Assembly (NCBI RefSeq): GCF_001510895.1
Contig: NZ_LPWA01000111.1
Span: 1-64,000 of the forward strand
Length of the DNA: 64,000 nt
DNA from: Mesorhizobium loti
GTDB taxonomy: Bacteria > Pseudomonadota > Alphaproteobacteria > Rhizobiales > Rhizobiaceae
Direction of reading: 5' to 3'
Shown here: piece after piece, positions 27,934-38,118 of the stretch
Layout: each line of letters opens with the position of its first letter
Numbering within the stretch: the stretch's first letter is position 1
The notes under the pieces: model-generated
Told to the model about the DNA's origin: nothing
Databases searched by the model: none
Seen by the model: the letters and a program-made list of their open reading frames with translations, nothing else
Made by a program: the position numbers and the translations under genes

Positions 27934-29517
27934 GTGGAAAAATGCCAGGGCGATTTTCGATGGCAGCCTGGACTGCGAGCCGGCGCGGCTAACGCTGGTT
28001 CAGTCGATTCTGGTGACTTTTCTCGCAGTCACAATGGCAGCCGCTTATATGTCGTCATTGGAATTTACTACCCCACAATCTGGTACCAGATCTTTGCCGC
28101 ACTATTCATTTCAGCCATATTGGCGCCGATCTTTCTCTACCCCTCATACCGGACGTCATATCGGTTGCGCCTTGCCAATAGTGTTATCAGGCAACAAGCA
28201 CTTACCGATCACCTGACAAAACTGCCGAACTCATTCGCACTTTCAGAAGAGCTGGAGGCGCGCCTGACTTTGCGTGGGCAGCAGCAAGGCCTTGCAGTGC
28301 ACTTTTTTGATGTCGACAGATTCAAACAGGTGAATGATTCCCTTGGTCACGACGTCGGCAACGCAGTGTTGAACGCGGTTGCAACCAACCTCCGAAAATT
28401 CATTGGTGCCAACGACTTTGTCGCACGATTTGGAGGCGACGAATTCGTGGTCGTGCAAAGCGCTGTCTCAACGGAGTCCGATGCAGTCGATTTTGCCCTT
28501 CGGATCAGGAATGCAGTATCCACCTCTTACGAATTGGATAGCCACCAAGTTGTCGTTGACGTCACCGTGGGATCGGCGATAGCGCCGCTTCATGGAGGAG
28601 ACGCCAACCAGATCCTCAAGGCTGCGGACCTGGCTCTTTATAGGGCCAAAGCCAGAGGCACTATGGGTGAGCTATTTGCCCCGCAGATGGCAATGATTGC
28701 GAGCCGGCGCAGAGATCTCGAAGTCGCGATGGCAACTGCCATTTCGAACAAGCAGTTCTCCCTGTTGTTTCAGCCAATCGTGCAAAGGCAGCATCCAGAG
28801 CGAATTGACTCCGTCGAGGCATTGCTCCGGTGGACGTTGCCTGATGGCACGACGATTACCCCTACCGAATTCATCCCTGTTGCCGAACGCACGGGCGCCA
28901 TAGTGGAACTAGGAGAATGGGCGCTTCAACAGGCATGCCTGGCGTGCCGAGACTGGCCTGCCAACGTGCGCATCGCCGTCAATGTTTCTCCCGTGCAATT
29001 CTTTCGCAGCGATATCGCGTCCGTGGTTAAGCAGACCTTGGCAGACACGCAACTGGACCCTCATCGGCTCGATCTTGAGATAACAGAATCAGTCCTGATA
29101 AGCGATACGACCTTCATCAATCCGATTCTGGACGAATTGCGCGGCATCGGCGTGCGGATCGCCCTCGATGACTTCGGATCCGGTTACTGCGGGCTTCATT
29201 ATTTGCGCCAGTTCACGATCGACAAGATCAAGGTAGACAAAACGATCATCGATGACGCCTGCTCAAGTGAGAAGGCACTGAACATACTTCGGGGTGTCTC
29301 TAAAATAGCTTCAGAGATCGGCGTAACCGTCACCGTGGAAGGGGTGGACAGCCACGAGAAGGCCGCGCTGTTGAATCAAGAGAAATGTGCAGACGAAGTG
29401 CAGGGGTTCTTTTACAGTCGGCCGGTGTCTACCGACGTTGTCTCGTCAATGCTTCGGCGCGCCCATCAGAACAAACATCACGAAGGGGTCGTACTCGCGC
29501 TGAAGCAGCCGGGATAG
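27934..29517 (+). CDS. GGDEF-EAL protein (c-di-GMP synthesis/turnover), membrane-bound
   Basis: The 527-residue frame has a membrane helix (WYQIFAALFISAILAPIFLY, about 50-70), a GGDEF domain (RFGGDEFVVV, active-site motif intact, no RxxD inhibitory site just upstream) and an EAL domain (VEALLRW, NVSPVQF, EITESV, DDFGSGY, KVDK, VEGVDS, so metal and catalytic residues are present). It probably makes and/or degrades c-di-GMP at the inner membrane. The start is uncertain: the frame opens with GTG 27934 but a better N-terminus (RLTLVQSILVTFLAVTMAAA, a membrane helix) begins at ATG 27932 in another frame. One indel near 28045 would join them. Confidence 0.85.
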   Translation: MEKCQGDFRWQPGLRAGAANAGSVDSGDFSRSHNGSRLYVVIGIYYPTIWYQIFAALFISAILAPIFLYPSYRTSYRLRLANSVIRQQALTDHLTKLPNSFALSEELEARLTLRGQQQGLAVHFFDVDRFKQVNDSLGHDVGNAVLNAVATNLRKFIGANDFVARFGGDEFVVVQSAVSTESDAVDFALRIRNAVSTSYELDSHQVVVDVTVGSAIAPLHGGDANQILKAADLALYRAKARGTMGELFAPQMAMIASRRRDLEVAMATAISNKQFSLLFQPIVQRQHPERIDSVEALLRWTLPDGTTITPTEFIPVAERTGAIVELGEWALQQACLACRDWPANVRIAVNVSPVQFFRSDIASVVKQTLADTQLDPHRLDLEITESVLISDTTFINPILDELRGIGVRIALDDFGSGYCGLHYLRQFTIDKIKVDKTIIDDACSSEKALNILRGVSKIASEIGVTVTVEGVDSHEKAALLNQEKCADEVQGFFYSRPVSTDVVSSMLRRAHQNKHHEGVVLALKQPG

Positions 29518-29727
29518 TGTCAGCGGGCTGAAGGATTTTGTATCGCAACGCCGCCGGAGATGCACTCCGTCTATCTTGCAGCCGCCACGCACTTTTCCCT
29601 GGAATTGCTCATCCGCCACGGCTTAGTCCCCCTGCCCCTTCGCGGCTATGTCTATGAAAACAGTTGGTCCTGAAGTCCACCCCGGACCTCCTCAATAGCC
29701 GCAAAGGCACGCGTGAAAATCAAATAG

Positions 29728-30269
29728 CTATTCGACCAGAGCGGCCGCACGCGCCCAAAGCGTGAGGTCACCATCCTTCAGCACCTCGAGCAACCTCAGT
29801 TTTTCGTGGCGATAAGCCTCCAGAACTCGCAATCCCGCTCTTTGATCGTCAGTGTCTCGTCGATAAGGTCGGCGAGCTTGATCGTCTTCGCCGCCGCCGG
29901 CGCCTTTGAAATGTGCCCCAGGTCGACAGTCTTTCGCGTGGCTAGGTTGCCATCGGCCGGCGTCGACACGTCGGCGAGCCATCCGACGAGCTCAGCCACC
30001 TCCACTCCGAACTCCGCCTCAATGGCGTCGATCGAAACCGATGGCACGTCCTCGACGATGTCGTGAAGTAATGCCGCGGCGATCATTTCCGGTGAGTGCG
30101 GCACGGACCGGACAAACTCTGCGACCGCAATCGGATGCACGAGGTAGGGCTCGTTAGTGTATTTCCGCCTCTGGTCGATCGATGCGTGCGCCGCGGCGGC
30201 GAAAGAATGGGCGCGCGCCTCAATTTCCTTCATTCCGAAAGGCGGACAGTCTTCGTCCCATTCGATCAT
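29728..30269 (-). pseudogene. HD-domain (RelA/SpoT hydrolase-like) protein, frameshifted near its end
   Basis: From the ATG at 30269 (GGAGG upstream) the frame gives an HD-superfamily hydrolase: AHSFAAAAHASIDQRRKYTN, EPYLVHPIAVAEFV, and ALLHDIVEDVPSVS (HD metal ligands), then AAKTIKLADLIDETLTIKER. This is the SpoT/MESH1-type ppGpp-hydrolase pattern. The frame ends at 29796 with ATKN. The expected C-terminus (EKLRLLEVLKDGDLTLWARA) is in the next frame, ending at 29728. A single-base change near 29825 separates them. The core catalytic domain is complete, so activity may survive. Confidence 0.7.
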
Positions 30270-30384
30270 CGCAGGCCTCCTCGCCCGTACGCTGACCAAG
30301 GTAAAGCGGAAATTTCGGCGCCGCGTTTCTGCCCCTGGGTCGAAGCCATTGCGCGGCGCTGGTGCCGTGTGACTTGGGCCATTC

Positions 30385-30519
30385 TGGCTTCTCGCCAGCT
30401 TCAGCACGACTACCCGCTCCAAAAGCATCCTTGGGAAACCCCAATTATTCGCTAATGCAGCGCTTCGCATTTGAATGTCGTACTGCTCGACTTCAGGATC
30501 GGCGCTTGACGTGTCTTTC
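30385..30519. repeat. 135-bp dispersed repeat, copy A
   Basis: About 90% identical over its length to 46888-47022 (for example both contain CCTTGGGAAACCCCAATTAT followed by TCGCTAATGC). It lies between the HD gene and the PAS-GAF-GGDEF-EAL gene. Confidence 0.8.
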
Positions 30520-30625
30520 GGGTCGGTGCGTCTGGCTGTCATTCACGCAAATTAGCGACCTGCCAATACCATCTTTGGCTTCACTACGGGCAATTGTTCT
30601 TTACTTCCAGGTCGGAGAACGCTGC

Positions 30626-33310
30626 TTGGTCGCGAAATCCCCCAAACGCGCCGTTGAGACGGCGGATCATCTGGCCACCTTGTCGAAACTGGCAGTCACC
30701 GCCTATGGAGACATGGAGCGTGAGCTCAAGGCCACCATCAACGACTTGAAGGCTCAGGTCCGACTCTTCGAGACTGCGATCGATAACATTTCGCAAGGCG
30801 TCTGCTTTTTCGACGCCAACGAGCGGATGATCCTGTGCAACTGCCGCTATGCTGAAATCTACCGCATCGCGCTGGACAGGCTGCAGCCCGGCATAACGCT
30901 TGCTGACATCGTCGAACTGCGACTCGCCGCCGGGACGTCACCGATGACCGGCGATGCCTATCTCGCTTTTGCCCGTTCGGTCAATTCGAACAAGAACTCG
31001 ACAACCTGGACCACTGAACTCAAAGACGGCCGCACGATCCAAGTCATGCATCGACCGATGCCCGACGGGGGATGGATCGCGACGCACGAGGACATCACCG
31101 AGCTCGCCGCCAGCCGCGTGATGGTCAACGAGCGCGTCTCGCTGCAGGCGCTGATCGACTGGATCCCGGACTACCTCTGGGTCAAAGATACCGAAAGCCG
31201 TTTCCTCGTCGCCAACAAGGCGCTTGCCGCGGACCATGGCAGACACGAGGCGAGCGAGATGATTGGCCTAAATGACTTCGACCTGCACGCTCCCGAGCTT
31301 GCCCGCCAATTCCGGGCCTGCGAGCAAGATCTGGTGCGCAGCGGCCAGCCAATGCTCGACAAAGAAGAATTCATCGTGGACGCATCGGGCAACGGCAAAT
31401 GGCTATCATCGACCAAGGTGCCGCTTAAGAATGACCAGAACGAGATCGTCGGACTTGTCGGCATCGCCCACGACATCACCCAACGCAAACTGGCTGACGA
31501 CCTGCGCAGCGGCCAGGCGCAAATACTGGAGATGATCGCGATGCGTGCGCCGCTCGAGGACGTTCTCGAACGGCTGGTGCGGCTGATCGAATCGCAGTTG
31601 ACTGGCATATCGAGCTCGGTGCTGCTGCTCGACGCTGACGGCATCCATCTGAGGCATGGCGCGGCCCCAAGCCTGGCAAAGGAGTATACCGACGCCATCG
31701 ACGGTATACGCATCGGCCCCAACGTCGGCTCCTGCGGGACTGCCGCCTTCCGGCGTGAGCCGGTCATCGTCACCGACATCATGAGCGATCCGCTGTGGGA
31801 GGACTATCGGGAGTTGGTGAGGCCTTATGGCTACCGTTCCTGCTGGTCGACGCCAATCCTGTCGCATACCGGCTCGGTACTTGGCGCCTTTGCCATGTAT
31901 TCGAAGGCGGTTCGCGAACCGTCGAAGGTCGAAATCGAGCTCTTCGACTTCAGCGTGCGTATTGCCGGCATCGCCATCGAACGCAAGCTGGCCGAAGACC
32001 GCATCCATTTCATGGCGAACCACGACACGCTGACAGGGCTGCCCAACCGCGCCCTGCTCGGCGACCGGCTCTCGCAGGCGATCCTGTATGCCAAACGTTA
32101 TGGTCGCTGGGTTAGCGTCGTCTTCGTCGACGCCGACAATTTCAAATTGGTCAACGACACGCTGGGCCACGATGCCGGAGACGTTTTGCTGAAAACCGTG
32201 GCCAGTCGGATGGTCAATTGCGTCAGGTCGACCGATACCGTCGTCCGGCTGGGCGGCGACGAGTTCGTTATTGTCCTGTTCGACCAAACCCCAGACGTCG
32301 AATTTATCACCGCAACCGTGCAAAAAATCCGGGCGGCGGTGGCCGAGCCCGTTCATCTCGGCAAGCACAATCTGCGCACGACGGCCAGCTTCGGCGTCGC
32401 TAACTACCCCGGCGATGGCGCCACCGCCGATACCCTGCTTGCCAATGCTGATGCCGCGATGTACCGCGCCAAGGAACTCGGCCGCGACAATGTGCAGTTC
32501 TACGCGCCAGAGCTTAATTCGAAAAACCAGGAGAAGTTCCTGCTGCAAGAGGAATTGCGCAACGCGCTTGCGCGCGGCGAATTCGTGCTCCTCTACCAGC
32601 CGCAGGTTGATCTTCGCTCAGGCCGAGTCTTCGCAGTCGAGGCGCTGATCCGCTGGCAGCATCCGACGCTGGGCCTGATCTCGCCGATGAAGTTTATCCC
32701 CATGGCCGAGGAGTCGGGCCTGATTGTGCCGATCGGCGACTGGGTGTTGCATGAAGCCTGCCGGCAGAACAAGGCATGGCAGGATGCCGGCCTGCCGCCT
32801 ATGATGGTCTGCGTGAACGTCTCGGCAAGGCAGTTCAAGGAACCTAACCTGATAAGTCGGGTGGTCAACGCGCTGAAGGACAGTGGCCTTGAGGCGCAAT
32901 ATCTCGAGCTCGAAGTGACTGAAAGCCTGATCATGCAGGATGTCGACATGGCGGTCGCGATGATGAACGAACTGCAAGGCCTGGGCGTGCGGATCTCGAT
33001 CGACGATTTTGGAACAGGCTATTCCAGCCTTAGCGCGTTGAAAACCTTTCCTGTGGCAAGACTGAAGATCGACAAGTCCTTCATCAACGACCTCGCCACC
33101 GACAAGAACGACCAAGCCGTCGCTAGTGCGGTGATCTCGCTTGGCCAGAAACTCCATCTAAGAGTGATCGCCGAGGGTGTTGAGACGGACGACCAGGTGG
33201 AGTTCCTGCGCAGGAACAATTGCGACGAGATGCAGGGCTATCATTTCAGCAAGCCGATTTCCGCCGAAAACATCGCCGAGCTTATCGACAAGGTGCGAGG
33301 CAGCGGCTGA
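30626..33310 (+). CDS. PAS-PAS-GAF-GGDEF-EAL c-di-GMP signalling protein
   Basis: About 894 residues. The frame is open from 30362, but that part overlaps a dispersed repeat; TTG at 30626 with GGAG 8 bases upstream is a better start. Order: coiled coil, PAS-7-like (ISQGVCFFDANERMILCNCR), PAS (WIPDYLWVKDTESRFLVANK), GAF (about 380-530), GGDEF with RLGGDEF and an RSTD inhibitory site five residues before it, then EAL (VEALIRW, NVSARQF, EVTESL, DDFGTGYSSL, KIDKSF, AEGVET). All hallmark residues are intact, so both activities are possible, with product inhibition. It has no membrane segment and is probably a cytosolic sensor. Confidence 0.88.
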   Translation: MVAKSPKRAVETADHLATLSKLAVTAYGDMERELKATINDLKAQVRLFETAIDNISQGVCFFDANERMILCNCRYAEIYRIALDRLQPGITLADIVELRLAAGTSPMTGDAYLAFARSVNSNKNSTTWTTELKDGRTIQVMHRPMPDGGWIATHEDITELAASRVMVNERVSLQALIDWIPDYLWVKDTESRFLVANKALAADHGRHEASEMIGLNDFDLHAPELARQFRACEQDLVRSGQPMLDKEEFIVDASGNGKWLSSTKVPLKNDQNEIVGLVGIAHDITQRKLADDLRSGQAQILEMIAMRAPLEDVLERLVRLIESQLTGISSSVLLLDADGIHLRHGAAPSLAKEYTDAIDGIRIGPNVGSCGTAAFRREPVIVTDIMSDPLWEDYRELVRPYGYRSCWSTPILSHTGSVLGAFAMYSKAVREPSKVEIELFDFSVRIAGIAIERKLAEDRIHFMANHDTLTGLPNRALLGDRLSQAILYAKRYGRWVSVVFVDADNFKLVNDTLGHDAGDVLLKTVASRMVNCVRSTDTVVRLGGDEFVIVLFDQTPDVEFITATVQKIRAAVAEPVHLGKHNLRTTASFGVANYPGDGATADTLLANADAAMYRAKELGRDNVQFYAPELNSKNQEKFLLQEELRNALARGEFVLLYQPQVDLRSGRVFAVEALIRWQHPTLGLISPMKFIPMAEESGLIVPIGDWVLHEACRQNKAWQDAGLPPMMVCVNVSARQFKEPNLISRVVNALKDSGLEAQYLELEVTESLIMQDVDMAVAMMNELQGLGVRISIDDFGTGYSSLSALKTFPVARLKIDKSFINDLATDKNDQAVASAVISLGQKLHLRVIAEGVETDDQVEFLRRNNCDEMQGYHFSKPISAENIAELIDKVRGSG

Positions 33311-33976
33311 TACTTGTGCGACGCGCGGCCGGTTTCACAAGAAACACCGCCCTGCTACGCCGGATCCAGAGGGGGGGGGCGGTCTGGCGGTTGGGGGCGG
33401 TGCTGCCGCAGGGTGCGACACGACAAAGATACCTGATTCTAGACGTCAGTACATGGTTTTGGTGTGGAGGGATCATGCATAATTCTTTGAAAGTCCTCGG
33501 TGGCATTGGGGCAGTAATCGGCTGCGATCGGCATCCGCCGGCTGAACGAAGCCCAATTGGCGACAAACGAGTGCCTTTGGCGGCCGAAGTCCCAGATTTA
33601 TCCACTGAGGCAGAGAACTTATGGTCAATAAGCGCCATACAAAAATGTCTTTGATAGAGCGCAACGCGCTGAGCTTTGAGTCGTTTCGTAACAGGACTTC
33701 AGCAGCAGGTCCTATCAAAGCGAGTTTTTCGATGGCATCATAGCTCGCCGCATGGAGGCCATAGCCAGGACTGGCACGTGGTCTGGCCAGGCCTTCCTGC
33801 TTGCTGCAGTCCTCGCATTTCTCGACCTGCTTCGAGGAGCAGCTTCACATACGGCGGATTGACGCTTCAAATACCAACGATGTTACCCCGATAATATAGC
33901 TTCTCATTGTCGTCGAGCCGCCTGGTGCCGCGCCAATTCCGACGTCCGGGATTGACGCGCATGCCCTCTCACGGCA
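33311..33976. other. 666-base intergenic region
   Basis: No gene recognised. There is a run of nine G at about 33370-33379, a typical slippage-prone tract, but no protein frame crosses it convincingly. Confidence 0.4.
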
Positions 33977-34888
33977 ATGTCTATTAACCAGCCGTTAACC
34001 ACACGGCGGCTGAGATCGGGGGGCAATTTGGAACCGTTTCTGGACGCGAACCTCCTGAATTGGGATGATCGGGCTGAGCTGCACGCGACCGACAGAACCG
34101 GCAGCTACCGCATCGAGAATGTGCTGGCAGGTGGATCCAATCTCTACGAGCTGGAGACGCGCGAGGTTGGTGACATTTTCGGCAAGGACATCGTCCATCT
34201 GCAATGTCACATCGGGCTCGACACGATCAGCCTGAGGAATCTCGGCGCGGGCAGCGTGACAGGCCTGGACTTTTCACCAAGGGCGATCGTCGCGGCGCGG
34301 GACTTCGCCTCCAAGGCGGGCAGCGACGTTCGCTTCGTGGAAGCGCCGCTGTATGAGGCTGTCGAAGCGCTCGACCGGACCTATGACATCGTCTACGTTA
34401 CGTGGGGGTCGGTGAACTGGCTTGACGATGTCTTCCGTTGGGCTCGGGTGGTCGCCGATCTTCTGCGGCCCGGCGGCCGGCTCTATATGGCCGAGGGCCA
34501 TCCCTTGATGTTCCAGTGCAATCGCAAGGCTGCTGCGCTCGAGTTGAAGGACGACTGGCGAACTCCGATTGCGCGACCGCTCGTCTGGAACGAGAAGCTG
34601 ACCTATACCGGCGATGAGCGCACCTTGAAGCATCCTCGCTACTATGAGTGGATCCATCCGATCAGCGACGTGGTGAACGCCCTCATCGCAGCTGGGCTGA
34701 CGCTCGATTTTCTCAACGAGCACGACACAGTTTCCTGGAAGCACTTTTCATTCGCGGTGAGGGCCGGCAAGGATATGTACGGTCTTCCCGAAAATGCCCC
34801 CAAGATTCCAATGGCCTATTCAATTGGGGCAACCAAGCGCGGCGTCGGGACGTATCGGATCGTCCAGAAGAAGGTCGATAGCCACTAG
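33977..34888 (+). CDS. class I SAM-dependent methyltransferase
   Basis: The 303-residue product has a Rossmann-type methyltransferase core: a modified motif I (VHLQCHIGLDTISLRNLGAG), an acidic end of strand 2 (VTGLDFSPRAI) and a motif around LLRPGGRLYMAEGHPLMF after DIVYVTWGSVNWLDD. The Gly-rich loop is atypical (HIGLD for GxGxG), as in a rhizobial/actinobacterial subgroup of unknown substrate. It stands alone between two c-di-GMP enzymes; no pathway is implied. Confidence 0.8.
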   Translation: MSINQPLTTRRLRSGGNLEPFLDANLLNWDDRAELHATDRTGSYRIENVLAGGSNLYELETREVGDIFGKDIVHLQCHIGLDTISLRNLGAGSVTGLDFSPRAIVAARDFASKAGSDVRFVEAPLYEAVEALDRTYDIVYVTWGSVNWLDDVFRWARVVADLLRPGGRLYMAEGHPLMFQCNRKAAALELKDDWRTPIARPLVWNEKLTYTGDERTLKHPRYYEWIHPISDVVNALIAAGLTLDFLNEHDTVSWKHFSFAVRAGKDMYGLPENAPKIPMAYSIGATKRGVGTYRIVQKKVDSH

Positions 34889-35044
34889 TTTCCCTAAGTG
34901 GCGAGTTCCGGCGCGATTCGCCCAGCGCAGTGTCCGAAGGCCAAAATTTTAAAAACCGTGAAGGCTAAAATTAAGCTATTGCGAACTAATGTTCCCTGAT
35001 GGGGCTCACCCGGAGAGAGCCTGACAAGCACAGGGAACCTCGCT

Positions 35045-37681
35045 TTGTTGGCTCTTTTTGCCAACATGTTCGGCCGCATGAAGGGGGCCGTCTTTTCGCC
35101 GGCAAGGATTGCGGTGGCGATCGCGGTTGCGGTTATTGCCGTTTGCTCGGCGTTCGCGGACCATCAGAACAAGATTGTTTCTGATCAGGTCGCCCGCGCC
35201 GACGTCCTGGCCAAGGTTAATGTCGTTCGCGCCAAGCTCGAAGGGAAGATCAACGGCAACCTTCAGCTGGCGAGAGGACTGGTCGCAGCAGTCACGACCG
35301 AACCTTACATGGGACAGCAACGTTTCGCTGAGCTTGCCAGCAGACTGTTCAACGAAGAATCCCAACTTCGCAATATTGCTGGCGCGCCCGACCTGGTCAT
35401 TTCCTTGATGTACCCTATGGCCGGGAACGAGAAGGCCATCGGCCTCGACTACCGCAAGAACGACCAGCAGCGTGCGGCTGCACTGCGTGCGCGCGACGAG
35501 CGCAGGCTCATTCTCGCTGGCCCGGTCGATCTGGCGCAAGGGGGACAAGCCTTCATCGGCCGATTTCCGGTATTCGTTAAGAGCGCGGGCAACACCGACC
35601 GGTTCTGGGGCATCGTCTCCGCGGTCGTCGACGTACAGCGCCTCTATCAGGCGAGCGGTCTTCTCGACAAGGATCTCGGAATTGATGTCGCACTCATCGG
35701 CAATGACGCCCTTGGCGCGAAAGGAGCGCAGTTCTTCGGTGACGAACGGGTCGTCAAAAGCGATCCTGTGACGGCCGACGTTCTTTTTCCGTCAGGCTCC
35801 TGGCAGATCGCTGCGATTCCCAAGGGCGGTTGGCTCACCACGCCCACCAACGCCTGGCAACTCCGGGCGATCATGGCGGCAGCGGCGGCGTTGATCTTAA
35901 TCCCCTTCATGACGGCGGGTCGCCTGATCAATGAAAGGCAGCGAAACTACTGGGAGCTGCATCGGCTGTCGCAACGGCTCGAACTTGCTCTGGAGGCGTC
36001 GGCCATCGGAGTGTGGGAGCACGACCTCGAAACCAATCATCTTGCTTGGGACGATCGCGTCAACGAAATATACGGCAGGGAGGCTGATGGCGGGCCGCGC
36101 GGATATTCGGACTGGGCCGGCGCCATCTATCCTGCTGACCTGCCTCGAGCGCTCGCAGACCTCGACAATGCCGCGGCTGGGCGGAGCACATATTCATCGG
36201 AATACCGGATTGTTCGTCCGGACGGCGAAATTCGTCACGTCCGGTCCAGGGCGATCTTCTACCAGACCGCAAACAATTCGCCGCGAATGGTCGGCGCGGA
36301 GTGGGACGTGACGGCAGACGTTTTGCTGAATACCGATCTGGTTCGCGCAAAACAGTTGGCCGAATCTGCCAAGGCGCGCACAGAACACGTCGCCCTGCAC
36401 GACTCGCTGACGGATTTGCCTAACCGGCGTTACCTGGACCAGGTATTGGAGGACTATTCGGCAAAAGCCAGGCTCAACGGCGGCAATGCAGCGCTGCTTC
36501 ACGTCGATCTGGACCGCTTCAAGCACATCAACGATACGCTCGGCCACGCGGCTGGCGACGCAATGCTGGTGCACGCGTCGTCCGTTCTCCGGTCCAATGT
36601 CGGCGACGGTGGCTTCGTCGCTCGAGTTGGAGGAGACGAATTCATCGTGCTCTGCACGGTGCATGGTGATGTCAGCCATGCGGCCGTGCTCGCCGACCGC
36701 ATTATCGAACAGATGCGCAGACCCGTTTACTACCACGGCCACCAATGCCGTTTTGGCGTCAGCGTCGGAATTGCGATCGATAATGGTGAAGACGCCGATG
36801 CAAGGCAGTTGATGGTGAATGCCGATATTGCTCTTTACCGGGCAAAGAGGCGGGGCCGCAACCGGCGTGAATTCTTCAGTGGCGAGTTGCAAAACGAGAT
36901 CGTCAACGCCAAAAGAGTAGCTGACGAGATTCTAGCCGGTCTGGAGCGAAACGAATTCATCGTCTTCTACCAGCCTCAATTTGACGCGAAGACGTTGGAG
37001 ATCGTGGGAGTTGAAGCGCTGGCGCGGTGGAGGCATCCAGAGCGGGGCATTCTGGCACCCGACGTTTTCCTGAAGACCGCCGAAGAATTGAACGTCGTCT
37101 CAATAATCGATCGGAAAGTCCTCCAGCAATCGCTGTTGGATTTCGAAGCGTGGTCGGCCGATAAGATTGGCATTCCGCGAGTGTCAGTCAACGTTTCGGC
37201 GCGACGCCTTCAGGATGAGGAACTGCTGAAGAGTTTGCGGGAGCTCAACATCAGGAAGGAAACCTTTTCCTTTGAGCTTGTCGAGTCGATTTTCCTCGAC
37301 GACAACGATGATCTGGTCACATGGAACCTTGAGCAGATCAAGCAACTCGGCATTGACATTGAAATCGACGATTTTGGCACCGGCTATGCGTCCATTGTCA
37401 GTTTGCTGAAATTGCAACCACGCCGCCTCAAGATAGATCGCCAGCTGGTGGATCCAATCGTGAACTCACCCCAGCAAAGGCAGGTCGTCTCGTCGATCAT
37501 CGAAATTGGCAAATCCCTGGGCATTGAGATCATTGCTGAAGGCGTGGAGACGATGAAACATGCACGTCTGCTCAAGGGGCTTGGCTGCGACATACTGCAA
37601 GGCTATGCGTTCGGGCACGCAATGGATTCCGACAGCCTGAGAAGCTTTGTTCGATCTCGTCGGTTGCGCGTCGCAGGTTAA
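35045..37681 (+). CDS. CHASE-PAS-GGDEF-EAL membrane c-di-GMP protein
   Basis: The 878-residue product has a membrane helix (about 18-38), a periplasmic CHASE-like sensor (about 50-270; DLVISLMYPMAGNEKAIGLD is typical), a second helix (about 277-298), a PAS domain (SAIGVWEHDLETNHLAWDDR), a GGDEF domain (RVGGDEFIVL, no RxxD site: VGDG at that place) and an EAL domain (VEALARW, NVSARRL, ELVESI, DDFGTGYASI, KIDRQL, AEGVET). It senses an external small ligand and alters c-di-GMP. The start is TTG 35045 with AGGGAA upstream; ATG 35066 or 35078 are alternatives. Confidence 0.87.
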   Translation: MLALFANMFGRMKGAVFSPARIAVAIAVAVIAVCSAFADHQNKIVSDQVARADVLAKVNVVRAKLEGKINGNLQLARGLVAAVTTEPYMGQQRFAELASRLFNEESQLRNIAGAPDLVISLMYPMAGNEKAIGLDYRKNDQQRAAALRARDERRLILAGPVDLAQGGQAFIGRFPVFVKSAGNTDRFWGIVSAVVDVQRLYQASGLLDKDLGIDVALIGNDALGAKGAQFFGDERVVKSDPVTADVLFPSGSWQIAAIPKGGWLTTPTNAWQLRAIMAAAAALILIPFMTAGRLINERQRNYWELHRLSQRLELALEASAIGVWEHDLETNHLAWDDRVNEIYGREADGGPRGYSDWAGAIYPADLPRALADLDNAAAGRSTYSSEYRIVRPDGEIRHVRSRAIFYQTANNSPRMVGAEWDVTADVLLNTDLVRAKQLAESAKARTEHVALHDSLTDLPNRRYLDQVLEDYSAKARLNGGNAALLHVDLDRFKHINDTLGHAAGDAMLVHASSVLRSNVGDGGFVARVGGDEFIVLCTVHGDVSHAAVLADRIIEQMRRPVYYHGHQCRFGVSVGIAIDNGEDADARQLMVNADIALYRAKRRGRNRREFFSGELQNEIVNAKRVADEILAGLERNEFIVFYQPQFDAKTLEIVGVEALARWRHPERGILAPDVFLKTAEELNVVSIIDRKVLQQSLLDFEAWSADKIGIPRVSVNVSARRLQDEELLKSLRELNIRKETFSFELVESIFLDDNDDLVTWNLEQIKQLGIDIEIDDFGTGYASIVSLLKLQPRRLKIDRQLVDPIVNSPQQRQVVSSIIEIGKSLGIEIIAEGVETMKHARLLKGLGCDILQGYAFGHAMDSDSLRSFVRSRRLRVAG

Positions 37682-38118
37682 TCCTGTTTCGGAATCTCCG
37701 GCGTGCGTTTGGTCGTGGTGAGGTTTTGCGTGTTCAGCGAAACCGCGCCGACATCTAGGCCACGCGCCGCCCACGACGACTGGACGGCGGCCAACTTGCC
37801 CGCTTCCCCCCCCCCGGTGGTTCCGGTTAGGCTTTTCAGCGCGACAATGTCGTGTTCGAAGCCGATCTTTTCAGCAGCGTTTGGCGTCTCGCGAGATTTC
37901 GCAGGAGGCTTACGGCGGAAGGCTCCCGCAGGCCGCGCCGATAGGGAGAATTGCCACCACAGGCCCTCGATGCGTGCGACACGGCCGTCATGTTCTCGAT
38001 CGCTACTCGAAGCTTATGATTGATGGTCCTGACCTCGGGAGCGGTTGTCGATTCGCTTTATCGTACGCATGTCAATCGACGAGATCGGTCGGAAGCTTCG
38101 CACCGCTCGCGGAGTATG
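37682..38118. other. 437-base region without a clear gene
   Basis: Shadow-like frames only; a C-run (about 37807-37816) lies in it. The 5' part of the decayed gene that follows may once have extended here. Confidence 0.35.

Noticed and set aside
31406..32548. 380-residue antisense frame opposite the PAS-GAF-GGDEF-EAL gene
   Set aside because: The sense strand encodes intact GGDEF and GAF motifs; the antisense is compositionally a shadow.
33370..33379. G9 run as a phase-variation tract
   Set aside because: No open reading frame with protein-like sequence spans it.
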